Below, piece by piece: positions 9,361 through 18,198 of a DNA stretch of 64,000 nt. Position 1 is the first letter of the stretch; every line of letters begins with the position of its first letter. Under the pieces are notes generated by a model, which saw nothing but the letters and a program-made list of their open reading frames with translations, was not told the DNA's origin and ran no database searches. The position numbers and the translations under genes were made by a program. Source of the stretch: Pseudomonas neuropathica (GTDB lineage Bacteria; Pseudomonadota; Gammaproteobacteria; Pseudomonadales; Pseudomonadaceae); the NCBI RefSeq assembly GCF_015461835.1, contig NZ_JACOPX010000002.1, positions 372,001-436,000 of the forward strand, written 5' to 3'.

Positions 9361-10716
9361 GTGAGCGGCATCTCGATCTACGAATTTGACGTGCTAACAG
9401 CTGCGACGTCGAATGATGTGCATTCCGAGGGTTTGCACACGGTTCCGGACAAGGTCTACGGATGGCTCGAACACCAGTGCCTGCGGGCAGCCAACGAAAG
9501 TGGTGCGCAATGGCTACGTCTGACTCAGCGGCGTGGGTATCGTGTCGTTCAGGTCACCAGTTTTGTCGGAGTGATCCGCGCACCGGACGGTTACCAGATC
9601 GAGGTGCTACCCAAGGTCGGCAAAGCGATAGGCGGAGGCGCGATGGAGGCGCGTCAGCTTCTAATTGAGATGCTCTGCTGTCTTCAAGGCTTCCGTCACG
9701 TTCAAACCGACAGCGCCAAGCTCTCGGCGACACGAATGCCCTTGCTGGAAGTTTTTATTGCCGAGTTTCTGCGCGCGGTTGAGCACATCGTCAAACGAGG
9801 GTTGCGCAGCAACTATTCCTGTCGGCAGGACAACCTGTTTGCACTTCGCGGCAAGCTGATGATGGCATCGCATCTGCGGCAAAACCTATATCGGGCAGAC
9901 CGTTTCTTCACAGAGCACGACGAGTTTTCGATCGATCGCCCGGAAAACCGCTTGCTGCACACCGCATTGCGACGAGTACTAATGCTGTCGGCGTCTCAGA
10001 CTCATCAGCAGTTGGCCTGTGAGTTGGAGTTCGTGTTTGCAGAGGTCCCGATGTCAATGCAGCCACGGATCGATTTCCAGCGGGTGCGGCTTGACCGGGG
10101 CATGGGCTACTACAGCGATGCGCTGGCTTGGGCGAGATTGATTCTAGAAGAGCAGTCGCCCTTGACTGGCCGCGGCGGTCACAATGCTCCATCACTTCTG
10201 TTTCCAATGGAGGCAGTGTTCGAAGCGTTCGTCTCCAAGCATCTCGCTAAACAACTGGCGAGACCGCTTGTCTTGAAAACTCAAGCACGCAGTCATCACC
10301 TGGTTCGCCATCGAGAGCAGAACTGGTTTTGCCTAAAACCAGACCTGTTGATTCGGGATACCAACAAGGATTTGCTGGTTCTCGACACAAAATGGAAACT
10401 TTTGGATGGACTGAAGGCGAATGGCACGAACAAATACGGCCTCGCGCAAGGCGATTTCTACCAATTACAGGCCTACGGACAGAGCTATCTGAATGGAAAG
10501 GGGGATGTGGTGCTGATTTACCCTAAGACGGCCGCATTCGACCTGCCGCTCTCAGTATTCGAGTTCCCCAAGGTAGACGGTCTGCGGCTGTGGGTACTAC
10601 CCTTTTGCCTGAAGTCACGCCAGCTTTTGGTTCCGGGCAGTGCTTCGTTTACTGCAGTTTTCAAGGGCACGCAAAGGGAAATTACCTCCGAACTTGAGCT
10701 GCCGGTATTAGACTGA
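9361..10716 (+). CDS. mcrC: McrC-type nuclease subunit
   Basis: A 451-residue McrC homologue. The N-terminal part is the McrB-contacting domain (GVIRAPDGYQIEVLPKVG), and the C-terminal part is a PD-(D/E)xK nuclease with PDLLIR near residue 327 and LDTKW near 345. I prefer the GTG at 9361, preceded by GAGGGG, over a TTG at 9343 that overlaps the mcrB stop and has no ribosome binding site. The short distance to mcrB indicates co-transcription. The 3' end overlaps the end of the oppositely oriented rmuC by nine bases. Confidence 0.88.
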   Translation: MSGISIYEFDVLTAATSNDVHSEGLHTVPDKVYGWLEHQCLRAANESGAQWLRLTQRRGYRVVQVTSFVGVIRAPDGYQIEVLPKVGKAIGGGAMEARQLLIEMLCCLQGFRHVQTDSAKLSATRMPLLEVFIAEFLRAVEHIVKRGLRSNYSCRQDNLFALRGKLMMASHLRQNLYRADRFFTEHDEFSIDRPENRLLHTALRRVLMLSASQTHQQLACELEFVFAEVPMSMQPRIDFQRVRLDRGMGYYSDALAWARLILEEQSPLTGRGGHNAPSLLFPMEAVFEAFVSKHLAKQLARPLVLKTQARSHHLVRHREQNWFCLKPDLLIRDTNKDLLVLDTKWKLLDGLKANGTNKYGLAQGDFYQLQAYGQSYLNGKGDVVLIYPKTAAFDLPLSVFEFPKVDGLRLWVLPFCLKSRQLLVPGSASFTAVFKGTQREITSELELPVLD

Positions 10717-12399
10717 CAACTGTCCACTCGTAGATCGCCAGAGCAACAATAGCCAGACCGCCAACATGGCCGTGAAACGCATGGCTTTGAGGGCGGTCGC
10801 GGTATCCAAACCTTTCTTGATTCTCTCGAAGCTACCCAGAAAGGTGTTGAGCTTATTGAATACAGCCTCGGCTTTGTTGGCCAATGCCGCAGTGTGTTTG
10901 TTCTGGTCTTCGTAACGCCACAGTTGCCGCACTATGTTCAGGCTGGTCAGCAAGGTGGTCGGCGTTGCGACCAGTACATGGTTTTCGATGGCTTGCTGGA
11001 ACAGGGCTTCGTCGGCCTTCAATGCTTCCACAAAGGCGGACTCAATGGGGATAAACATGAACACCATATCCGGCGATTTCAGGCCGGGCAGCTTATAGTA
11101 GTTACGGTCAGCCAGCTCTTTGATACGGCTGCTTACGGCGCGTACATGTTCCTTTAAAGCCAAAGCACGTTCGGTCTCGTCCAAGGCGTTGACGTAGCGT
11201 GTATAGGCGTTAAGGGAGACCTTGGCATCAATGATCAGATGCTTGCCCTGCGGCAAATAGACGATGGCGTCTGGCCGCTGGCTTCCCTCTTCGGTCTTGA
11301 TGCTCACTTCTCGCTGATAGTCCTTGCCCAGGACCAGGCCGGAACGGTCCAGCACGTTCTCGAGTATCAGTTCGCCCCAATTACCCTGCAGCTTTTTCTG
11401 GCCACGCAAGGCCGTGGAAAGCTCATGTGCTTCGGTGGTGATTTGCTGATTGAGCGCCTTGAGAGATTCCAGTTCTTTGCGTAACTCGCCCTGCTGAGTG
11501 GTTTCGCGGTGGTGGATCTCTTGCACCTCCTTCTTGAAGCTATCAATAGATTGCTGGAAGGGGCTCATTACAGAGCTCAAGGTGAGCTTGCTGCTTTCTT
11601 GCAGTGACTTGGCTTTGGCCTCCAGAATATCATTGGACAGCAGCTTGAACTGTTCCGCGAGACTGGCTTTTTGCTGTTCGAAGCTAGCCACCTCACGAAC
11701 ATGGCTGGCATCGCGCTCGTCCAGCTCTGTATTGAGCTTGGTGTACTGGCTATGGAGCTGTGTCAAACGCTCCTGTAGGGCATCGTGTTTTTCGGCTGCA
11801 GCACCCAGTGCTAGTTTTCGCTCCTGCAGTTGCTCGCGCGCCTCTTTCTCGCCCGCTTCGAAGGTCTTCGCTTTTTTACCTTCCTGCGCCAGTTCTTCCT
11901 TCAGATCACTGACAACCTTGCGCTCTTCCTGCACCGCAGATTCAGCCTGCCCGAGGCGATCACGCAGCTCTGATATTTGTGCTTTCAAGGCCCGAATATC
12001 AACCTGCGCGTTTTCATTTTGCTTTTCAACCGAATGACCCTGCTGAATGGCCTGTTCCAGTTTCTGAGCCAAAGCGTCCAAATCTGCAGTGCGGCCGATC
12101 AACTCCGCAGATAACCGGTCTGCGGTCGACTTCGCAGAGCTTAGCTGCTCCTGCACCCGACTTTCCGTTACCTGCTGCTGGTGATTGAGCATCTCTGCAC
12201 TCTTGAGCTGTGCATGAGCCTCAAGCTGCTCAGAAGTAACTTTCTCGAGCGCCTGCTGACTCTGCTCAAGACGGGCCGAGAGTTCGCTCACCTTGCGCCC
12301 TTGCCGCAAGCCCGCGAACAGATAGGCGATAGTGGCGCTAGCAATCATTGCGAACACACAGATTGCGATGAAGTCGGCGGTCCATTGACTGGCTGGCAT
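10708..12399 (-). CDS. rmuC: RmuC-family DNA recombination protein with a replaced C-terminus
   Basis: A membrane-anchored coiled-coil nuclease-like protein: one N-terminal transmembrane helix (residues about 10-30), a long coiled coil to about residue 290, then the RmuC domain with a PD-(D/E)xK-like core (RPDAIVYLP...LIIDAKVSLNAY). RmuC limits DNA inversions and relatives occur in restriction loci. The usual end of the family, a segment resembling LxxGRGNLI, is missing. After KKGLDTA the frame reads through DNA antisense to an integrase remnant (10752-10785), giving about 28 foreign residues. I set the start at the ATG at 12399 because AGGAG lies five bases upstream; a GTG at 12405 overlaps the stop of the hsdR remnant. 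Confidence 0.82.
   Translation of the reverse strand: MPASQWTADFIAICVFAMIASATIAYLFAGLRQGRKVSELSARLEQSQQALEKVTSEQLEAHAQLKSAEMLNHQQQVTESRVQEQLSSAKSTADRLSAELIGRTADLDALAQKLEQAIQQGHSVEKQNENAQVDIRALKAQISELRDRLGQAESAVQEERKVVSDLKEELAQEGKKAKTFEAGEKEAREQLQERKLALGAAAEKHDALQERLTQLHSQYTKLNTELDERDASHVREVASFEQQKASLAEQFKLLSNDILEAKAKSLQESSKLTLSSVMSPFQQSIDSFKKEVQEIHHRETTQQGELRKELESLKALNQQITTEAHELSTALRGQKKLQGNWGELILENVLDRSGLVLGKDYQREVSIKTEEGSQRPDAIVYLPQGKHLIIDAKVSLNAYTRYVNALDETERALALKEHVRAVSSRIKELADRNYYKLPGLKSPDMVFMFIPIESAFVEALKADEALFQQAIENHVLVATPTTLLTSLNIVRQLWRYEDQNKHTAALANKAEAVFNKLNTFLGSFERIKKGLDTATALKAMRFTAMLAVWLLLLWRSTSGQLSV
10752..10785 (+). pseudogene. 34-bp remnant of a second integrase gene
   Basis: These 34 bases match integrase positions 6257-6290 at 32 of 34 sites without gaps, including 20 identical bases in a row. 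In the + frame they read SQTANMAVKRMA against SQTANMALKRMG in the intact integrase. Both differences look like codon-level divergence, so this is a homologous relic of another recombinase rather than a fresh copy. It is fused to the 3' end of rmuC. Confidence 0.75.
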
Positions 12400-12401
12400 G
12401 G

Positions 12402-12960
12402 TCACTCCTGTGGATTGGCAGGCGGGGCATCGGCCCGCAGAAAGGGTTTAAGCACCAAGATCAATTCGCTCGCATCACTAGGAGCAAAAACGCCGTCGAT
12501 ACCCTCATGGGAGATGCTATCGAACGGCGGCTCATAGAGCTTGTCCACCACGATGGAGCCATGTTGGGCGATGTAGTTTTTCAACAGGTTCATGAAGCGC
12601 ACCTGCTGGGCAGTGAGTCCGGGGTGAGCATGCAGAAAGCTCTGGAAGTGCTGCTCGATCGCCTGAGGATCCAGACCGATGATTTCACGGACTGTCAGGT
12701 GCAACTGATCAGCTGTACGCCCATAGAACTCATTTAACAGATCCAGGCTTACGCCGGGATGACTCGTCAGGATGGTGGAAGTCAGCGTTTTCAGCTCGGG
12801 CTCGGCAATCGGCTCGCCCTTGTGGATTTTCTGCAGTGTCGGATTGGCCGCCAGCATCACGGCGAGAATATCCTTGAAACGGCGTCGATAAATCATCATC
12901 TCATTGGCACCTGCGAACGTAACCTCCCGTTCCTTGACCTGCAGGCCCGTATCCCCGGCT
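12402..12960 (-). pseudogene. hsdR: 3' fragment of a type I restriction R subunit gene
   Basis: About 185 residues corresponding to the C-terminal domain of HsdR (EcoEI-type C-terminal region), with LNEFYGRTADQLHL, RFMNLLKNYIAQHG and LYEPPFDSISHEGIDGVF. The helicase and nuclease parts, roughly four fifths of a normal HsdR, are absent. No hsdM or hsdS is present in the island. The 5' side ends abruptly at about 12960-12970, where it meets the truncated zorB head to head. Its stop overlaps the rmuC start region, so hsdR and rmuC were once co-transcribed. Confidence 0.85.
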
Positions 12961-12961
12961 C

Positions 12962-13570
12962 TGGTGGCTGGCATGGCGTATGGCCGTGGTCATGCTGCTG
13001 TTGGTGATGTCGGTGCTGCAGAAGACCTACTCCGACCTCAAGCACAAACAGGAGATGGAAAAGAGCAGCACCTCACAGCGCGAAAAGGTCGGCGTAATCC
13101 TCAGCCAGCTCAAAGCCTCGCTCGAGACCAGTGAGAACGACGGGCTGGTGGTACTGGATGTCAACGCCCAGAAGATGACCCTGCGCGACGGTATTTTCGG
13201 CCGCGGCAGCGCCTGCGTGACTGACCAGGCCAAGCAGGCATTCGCCAGCATCGAAGCGCGCATCGCCGATTTCCTGGCCACGTTCAGCAACGGCAAAGTG
13301 TATGTCGAGGGGCACACCGACAACCTGCCGGTATCGCGCCCAGTCACCAACTTCGAAGCGTTCTGCACGGTATACGACGACAACTTCACACTTTCCGCCG
13401 CTCGCGCACGCGAGGCCCGCAAGCTGATCATCGGCGACCTTGATACGGCCAGCGCCAAGCGCGTCGTGGTGGCCGGTTACGGCGACTCCCAGCCTATCCC
13501 TGGTATCGCACCAGAGGATGCCCAGCAACGGCGCATCGAAGTGCGTTGGGTGATACAGGAAGATCGCTAG
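12962..13570 (+). pseudogene. zorB: 5'-truncated ZorB-like motor stator protein with OmpA domain
   Basis: The reading frame retains most of the single transmembrane helix (MAVVMLLLVMSVL near 12980), a linker and a complete OmpA/MotB-type peptidoglycan-binding domain (EGHTDNLPV, LSAARAREAR, GYGDSQP). This matches ZorB of Zorya anti-phage systems, including the cysteine-bearing GRGSACVTD and FCTVYDDNF stretches seen in that family. The N-terminal residues that should carry the conserved ion-channel aspartate are missing: the frame begins inside DNA joined to the hsdR fragment. An ATG at 12980 could still give a 196-residue product. The downstream gene follows after 44 bases. Confidence 0.75.
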
Positions 13571-13614
13571 ACCGGGTTCGCCATACTTTTCACCACAAAT
13601 AAAGGATTCCAGAA

Positions 13615-14355
13615 ATGGGTATCACCTACAGACAAGATGACGACCTGGCGTTTCTCCAGTACTGCACGGAGGCAGACATCCGCCAGCTGGCCAAGTACCT
13701 GATGCTCGATAACGATGGCGAAAAACGGGTTGCCAGTGAGATCGCTAACGATGAGCAATTCAAAAAACTGGAGGGCCAACCGGACCAGTGGCGCCAGTGC
13801 TGGAAACTGGTGGCCGGTGAACTGCAGCATTTCGGTGGCGACTCGATCGTCAACTTGTTTCGCCGCCAGGGCGTGCTGTACAAGGAAATGCTTTGCGACG
13901 TTTGCGACAAGGCGAAAGCCAAGTACAACAGCAAAGCGTCTGCCTATGACATCGAAAACAAACTGATCGAGCGCCTGGTCGAGCAGTCTTGGGACAGCAT
14001 GTCTGACGCCGAAAAACGCAAGGCCATGGAATCGATGAATATTCCTGGTGCCATTGAATCCATGCCCCTGGCCGCAATCATCAAAGCTATCAGTTCAGGT
14101 GGCATAGGGTCCTTTGAATGGTCTGCCTGGCTCGCCAATTCCGCCCGCCAGTACTTCGGCAATGCCTTGGTCATGGGTGCCGGTGGCGCCGCTGCGCTGA
14201 TTGGCGGACGCGCCGTGGCCGCCTTCGCCGGGCCGGTCGCGGCGATCGCTGTGACCATACCGTTGCTGAGCGGCACCGCCTACCGGGTTACCATTCCAGC
14301 GGTCATCCAGATCGCCTACATGCGCCGCAAATACGAAAAAGAGGACCGTTTCTGA
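13615..14355 (+). CDS. YaaW-family (UPF0174, DUF3944-containing) protein
   Basis: A 246-residue protein close in plan to E. coli YaaW. It starts with the DUF3944 segment (YRQDDDLAFLQYC, residues about 5-40), has the family hallmark AGELQHFGGDSI near residue 66-77, and ends with a hydrophobic glycine/alanine-rich region (about 180-235) and SGTAYRVTIPAVIQIAY, all typical of the family. The function of YaaW is unknown; the C-terminal hydrophobic segment suggests membrane association. Ribosome binding site AAAGGA. It lies 44 bases after the zorB remnant in the same orientation and its stop overlaps the next start (ATGA), so the three genes form one transcription unit. Confidence 0.85.
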   Translation: MGITYRQDDDLAFLQYCTEADIRQLAKYLMLDNDGEKRVASEIANDEQFKKLEGQPDQWRQCWKLVAGELQHFGGDSIVNLFRRQGVLYKEMLCDVCDKAKAKYNSKASAYDIENKLIERLVEQSWDSMSDAEKRKAMESMNIPGAIESMPLAAIIKAISSGGIGSFEWSAWLANSARQYFGNALVMGAGGAAALIGGRAVAAFAGPVAAIAVTIPLLSGTAYRVTIPAVIQIAYMRRKYEKEDRF

Positions 14356-15251
14356 TGCAAGCCGCCGCCGACCTACTGCAGAAAATCTGGGTTCTCGATG
14401 AAGCCGCCTTCTCCAAAAAACTGCTCGACGCCTTGGCTCAGGGTAAAGCTGTGATCCATGACGGCGTGGCCTACTGGAAAGCAGGTAGTGGCGAGAGTGG
14501 GATTATTCAACACCTGCCATTCAAGGAAACCATGATCAAGTCCGCCGAAGAAGCGATCAAAGCCGCACAAATGACAACCGTCATGGCCGCAGCCGCTTCC
14601 ACCTGCGTGATCCTCGGCGCGTTGATCATCCAGACCAAATATCTGGCCGCAAAACTCGACAAGATCCAGAACACCGTCGACGAAATCGCCAAAGACCTGC
14701 ACGCCCAGAACATTGTCTATTACATGGACAAAGTCACCGATTACATCGGAGGGATAGAAGTTGCCCGCACCCTGCTGAAGGACCGCAGCCTGGCCCATGA
14801 GATCAGGGAAGTGGCCTACCCACTGCTGGCCACCTCAGCGGCCAAGCGCAACCACGCGCTGTCCTTCATCGACAATATCCTCAACCTGGCGCATAACAGC
14901 AACGAACTGACCAACAAACACTACGAACTGGTGGTCAACTTCGCCCACATGATGCTGGAAATCATGCCCCTGGGAATGCACACCGAATACCTGCTGGCCG
15001 CCCGCGTCGGCAAACCACAATTGGCCCAGCAAATCCTGGAGGACGGTGCCGAGCGCTACCAGGGAGCCATGAATCTCTACAAAAACTTCCTAAACGAACA
15101 ACACCGCAATCTGATCCGCGGCAGCATCGGCGAAAAGGCCGAAATCTTCCATCGCATCGAACACAAAGCCAAACAACTGATCCACTCGGAAGAAAACCGG
15201 CTGCTGCTGTCCCTGCCCAATGGTCGTATGGCTATTCTGGAAGCGGCCTGA
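14355..15251 (+). CDS. Unrecognised membrane-associated helical protein, coupled to the YaaW-like gene
   Basis: A 298-residue protein I do not recognise. The ATG overlaps the stop of the YaaW-like gene by four bases, so translation is coupled. Residues about 72-93 (MTTVMAAAASTCVILGALII) form one hydrophobic helix, followed by a predicted coiled coil (AAKLDKIQNTVDEIAKDL) and a long all-helical C-terminal region. No catalytic motif is visible. An N-terminal soluble part, one membrane helix and a helical tail would suit a membrane-acting effector or a scaffold, but that is inference from context beside Zorya genes. Confidence 0.8.
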   Translation: MQAAADLLQKIWVLDEAAFSKKLLDALAQGKAVIHDGVAYWKAGSGESGIIQHLPFKETMIKSAEEAIKAAQMTTVMAAAASTCVILGALIIQTKYLAAKLDKIQNTVDEIAKDLHAQNIVYYMDKVTDYIGGIEVARTLLKDRSLAHEIREVAYPLLATSAAKRNHALSFIDNILNLAHNSNELTNKHYELVVNFAHMMLEIMPLGMHTEYLLAARVGKPQLAQQILEDGAERYQGAMNLYKNFLNEQHRNLIRGSIGEKAEIFHRIEHKAKQLIHSEENRLLLSLPNGRMAILEAA

Positions 15252-15272
15252 GTCCCAGCCCTAGAGCTGAAG

Positions 15273-15312
15273 CCTGATCGCTTGTTACAGCTTGCATGCA
15301 AGCGATCAGGCC
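15273..15312. terminator. Perfect 13-bp inverted repeat between convergent genes
   Basis: GCCTGATCGCTTG at 15273-15285 and its exact complement at 15300-15312 enclose a 14-base loop. It lies between the ends of the + strand membrane-protein gene and the - strand zinc-ribbon gene. No T run follows on either strand, so it is a probable bidirectional 3' hairpin rather than a textbook terminator. Confidence 0.5.
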
Positions 15313-15449
15313 CGGATCTTCAACTGGGATGTAAGCTGCCTTCTGAGGGTGCTCAGCTGATCAAACTCAGGGCCTCACAATGCCGTTTACCAAGTCATAG
15401 ACCAGCGTAAACGCTACGTCCGCTCGCGAGGTGTAATTGCTGCCCTTAC

Positions 15450-15653
15450 TTACAGCCATAAACACCGCCGCAAAAACTCCGCCACCGCTTTCTCCAACCA
15501 CCCTGCCGCCCGCATCCTCAATTCCTTGCTCCCACACTTCGGGCAGCGCTCAAACCACTCCCCAGGCCGCAGTGCATCGCTCAGGGGCACCACGGTTTGC
15601 TTCCAACCACAGTTGTCACATACAAAGGTAAAAGGCCTCGGAGGCATCGGCAT
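15450..15653 (-). CDS. Small zinc-ribbon protein
   Basis: A 67-residue protein with two CxxC pairs (CDNCGW near residue 11 and CPKCGS near 38), a typical zinc ribbon. An AGGAG seven bases upstream supports the ATG at 15653. It lies about 20 bases after the ADP-ribosylglycohydrolase remnant in the same orientation and was probably co-transcribed with it. It may be an accessory nucleic-acid or protein binding factor; no function is recognisable. Confidence 0.75.
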   Translation of the reverse strand: MPMPPRPFTFVCDNCGWKQTVVPLSDALRPGEWFERCPKCGSKELRMRAAGWLEKAVAEFLRRCLWL

Positions 15654-15674
15654 CACTGTTCTCCTGAAGTCGTT

Positions 15675-16410
15675 TCAATAGCCGGGATACGCCCGCTCGA
15701 TCTGCTCATCAAACTCCCCGCCAACCCCGCAGTACTCACGCGGAACACGGTCAATGTCCTCGGCCATTTGCTCGATCACCTCACGCAGTTCCAACTGGAT
15801 GAGCCAGCGCGCCGGGATAGCGGCAGCGCCGTATTGCACGCCGAGCAGGTGGCCTGCTATCAGGCCGGTGCTATCGCTGTCGCCGCTGTGGTTTACGGCC
15901 GTGATGACGCCGCTTTCCAATGAGTCCGCAAACAACGCACACCATAGACCGATGGCCAGGGCTTCTTCGGCGACCCAGCCGCCACCGAGTTCGCCAATAC
16001 GTTGTGGAGTGGGCTGGTAGCCTTCGTAAAAGAAGAACAACACGCGCTCTATGAGGCTACGAGTTTCTTCCATACCGGGATTTTGCCCGTAATGGGCCAA
16101 GCTCTGAGTGACTGCGTGCTCCAGGCTGTCTTGCCGATCGACAATGCGCTGGAGAATATCGGCGAACAGCCCGGCCGCCAGATAGCCCGTCGGATGTCCA
16201 TGTGTCAGGCGCCCTGACTGGGCAGCGTAGTCAAAGGCATTAGCAAAGAAAGCACAGGGCGCAACACGCACCAAGGCGCCACAACCTTTGCTATTGTTCA
16301 CGGCCACAGCGCCCAGCCGCGGACTGGTCTTGAGTGCACCGAGGCACGCAGTGCCAGGGGCGCGGCGAGACCAGAGCGCCAGTTGCTCGATCAGCCACCC
16401 ATCCCTGCTG
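15675..16410 (-). pseudogene. 5'-truncated ADP-ribosylglycohydrolase
   Basis: About 240 residues matching the middle and C-terminal parts of the ADP-ribosylglycohydrolase (DraG/ARH) family: SKGCGALVRVAP, HGHPTGYLAAG and the metal-binding NHSGDSDSTG. These enzymes remove ADP-ribose from proteins or nucleic acids. The N-terminal part with the GDALG and TDDT metal-binding motifs is missing. Upstream the frame runs directly into the 3' end of the zorA remnant, so there is no native start. The missing half makes it very probably inactive. Junction position is approximate (about 16390-16440). Confidence 0.8.
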
Positions 16411-17838
16411 ACTGGTATCGCCGCAGGGTTCCTGTTGACCTTGGCCGATGTTCTGCTTGATCGACTCAACAAAAGCCTGGAGATTCTCAGCCATTGCCTG
16501 TTGGCGAGCCTCGCTTTGAGCAAACAACTTCTCCAACTGCTCGGCCATTCGAGCACCTGCCCCCTCCCCTTCGTTGCCGATACGGGCAACCGAAGCCTGG
16601 AGATTGGCGAGCATCTCGTTCATCCCCGCTTGCATGGCGTTCTGTCCGGCCTGCATATCGGAGAGTAACTGAGCGATCATAGTCGAGCTGTTTTGGGTCG
16701 AGGACTCGCTAGCCGAACGCATATCTTGGATCAGCGTCGAAAAGCCTTGCTGCATCGACTGCATTGCGGCAACGGACTGACCCATCAGTTCGTGTAGACC
16801 GTTGAACTGTTGGCCGAACGTACCTTCCAGCTTATTCATGAAGGCAACTAGAACATCCTGAAGAAGGTTCTGTACTTGCCCTGACTGGTCGCCACTGGCG
16901 GCCTGAACCGCACCCGCAATAGCTTCAAGAGGGGATTTGAGACTGTTCTCAATCGCACTGCTTACCTGATCGGCCAACAACTGCCCAGAGTCACGGTAAG
17001 TCGTTGACAAGGTATCCGCTAATTTGAGGCTTTCGCGGACTTGGGTATCAACGAGGTTCTGCAGCATTTCCCGCAGATCGGTTACCAGGCTGTCCTTGAG
17101 CTGACGGGTTTGCACGGAGCTTTCAGCACTCGAGCGCACAAGCTCCGCTAGATATTCCTCACCGACACCGCTGTCGAAAAGCCCGTCGATGGTTTCGTTG
17201 AACGCTTCAAGAAGCCTGTAGCATTGGCCCAGACGCCACTTTTCAGTAATCGTGACGGCTATAGAGGCCATGATTGAAATAAAGGAGCCGATGAACGCAA
17301 ACAACACGTCCTTGAGCAGCTTATCGACGCTGGCATTTACCTGCTCAGGGGTGCTTGGATCAAAATGCTGTAGGCCTAGCATCAAGCCGAAGAAGGTTCC
17401 GACAATACCGATGCCGGTCAAAATACCAGGCAGGTGTTTATAAAACTCGGTTCCCAGCGGGGTATCAACCACGCTTTGAGGTGAGAAAAAATGCGCGGCT
17501 CCGGCGGTGGCGCGCGACCGGACAAGAACCTGTTCGCCTTCTTGAAACTCAAACTGGTCGTGCAGCGTTTCAGCGTATTCGTGCCAAGAGTGCTCCAGCT
17601 TGCTTCCATTGAACAGTTGCTCCAATTCAGAGCGCCGTTGAGACGGGGCGAGCGCTTTCACACCGTGCACACGTTTAGTCAGTTTTTTCAGCTGACTGCT
17701 AAGTTTGAAGGATGGACAAAAATAACGGACAAAGTACCAAGCGCACAAAATGAAAACGAAGCCAACTACCGTTATTGGCGCGATCAGCTGCTCGGAGCTT
17801 GCTGCACCCCATAGATGCAACAGCGTCGAAAAATCCAT
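16411..17838 (-). pseudogene. zorA: 3'-truncated ZorA-like motor protein (MotA/TolQ family)
   Basis: The ATG at 17838 (preceded by AAGGCGG) opens a protein with an N-terminal transmembrane helix (residues about 15-37), then the MotA/TolQ-type channel region with PGILTGIGIVGTFFGLMLGL and a further membrane helix (AFIGSFISIMASIAV), then a long coiled-coil tail of repeated Q/S/M-rich heptads. This is ZorA of Zorya systems, the five-subunit stator with an intracellular tail. The natural 3' end is lost: after about IKQNIGQGQQEP the frame continues in the wrong frame of the ADP-ribosylglycohydrolase remnant to a stop at 16291. ZorB should follow directly; instead it lies 3.4 kb away on the other strand. 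Confidence 0.82.
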
Positions 17839-18198
17839 ACTTTCCGCCTTCAATTTAGCAATTTTTTGATGTTCGGGACGCTTGCAACAACCACATTGAT
17901 GCGTCAATCGCCAATCCCGTTGGTGATCGATGACAGCACCTTGCTCGGCACGCGTTTTTCAGGGCACAACAAAGTCGGAAAGGAAGGGCGGTAGTTTCAT
18001 TACGACTGATCAGGAACCTTCCGTGGACAAATGTTAGAGAATCATGTCCTTATGCCAGCACCTTAGCCTGAGCCTTGACCGTCGTAAAGCCGGACGCGAT
18101 CAATGGATCCCTGATCTGAGAGATCCGATAGGCTTATCGGGTGTGTGCTCCGCGACCACTGTACAGAGACACCAAATCCCCTCCAGCCCCTCTGCAAT
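17839..18198. other. Noncoding stretch upstream of zorA
   Basis: About 360 bases between the Nudix gene end and the zorA start. I see no convincing gene. It should contain the zorA promoter; no clear hairpin or operator was found. Confidence 0.5.

Noticed and set aside
12980..13570. Treating the OmpA-domain frame from the ATG at 12980 as an intact MotB-like gene
   Set aside because: The start falls inside the membrane helix and the N-terminal residues with the expected channel aspartate are missing, while the upstream DNA belongs to an hsdR fragment.
16291..17907. A single 538-codon open frame that could be read as a ZorA fusion protein
   Set aside because: The last 40-50 codons are the glycohydrolase remnant in the wrong frame, so it is a chance read-through across a junction, not a designed fusion.
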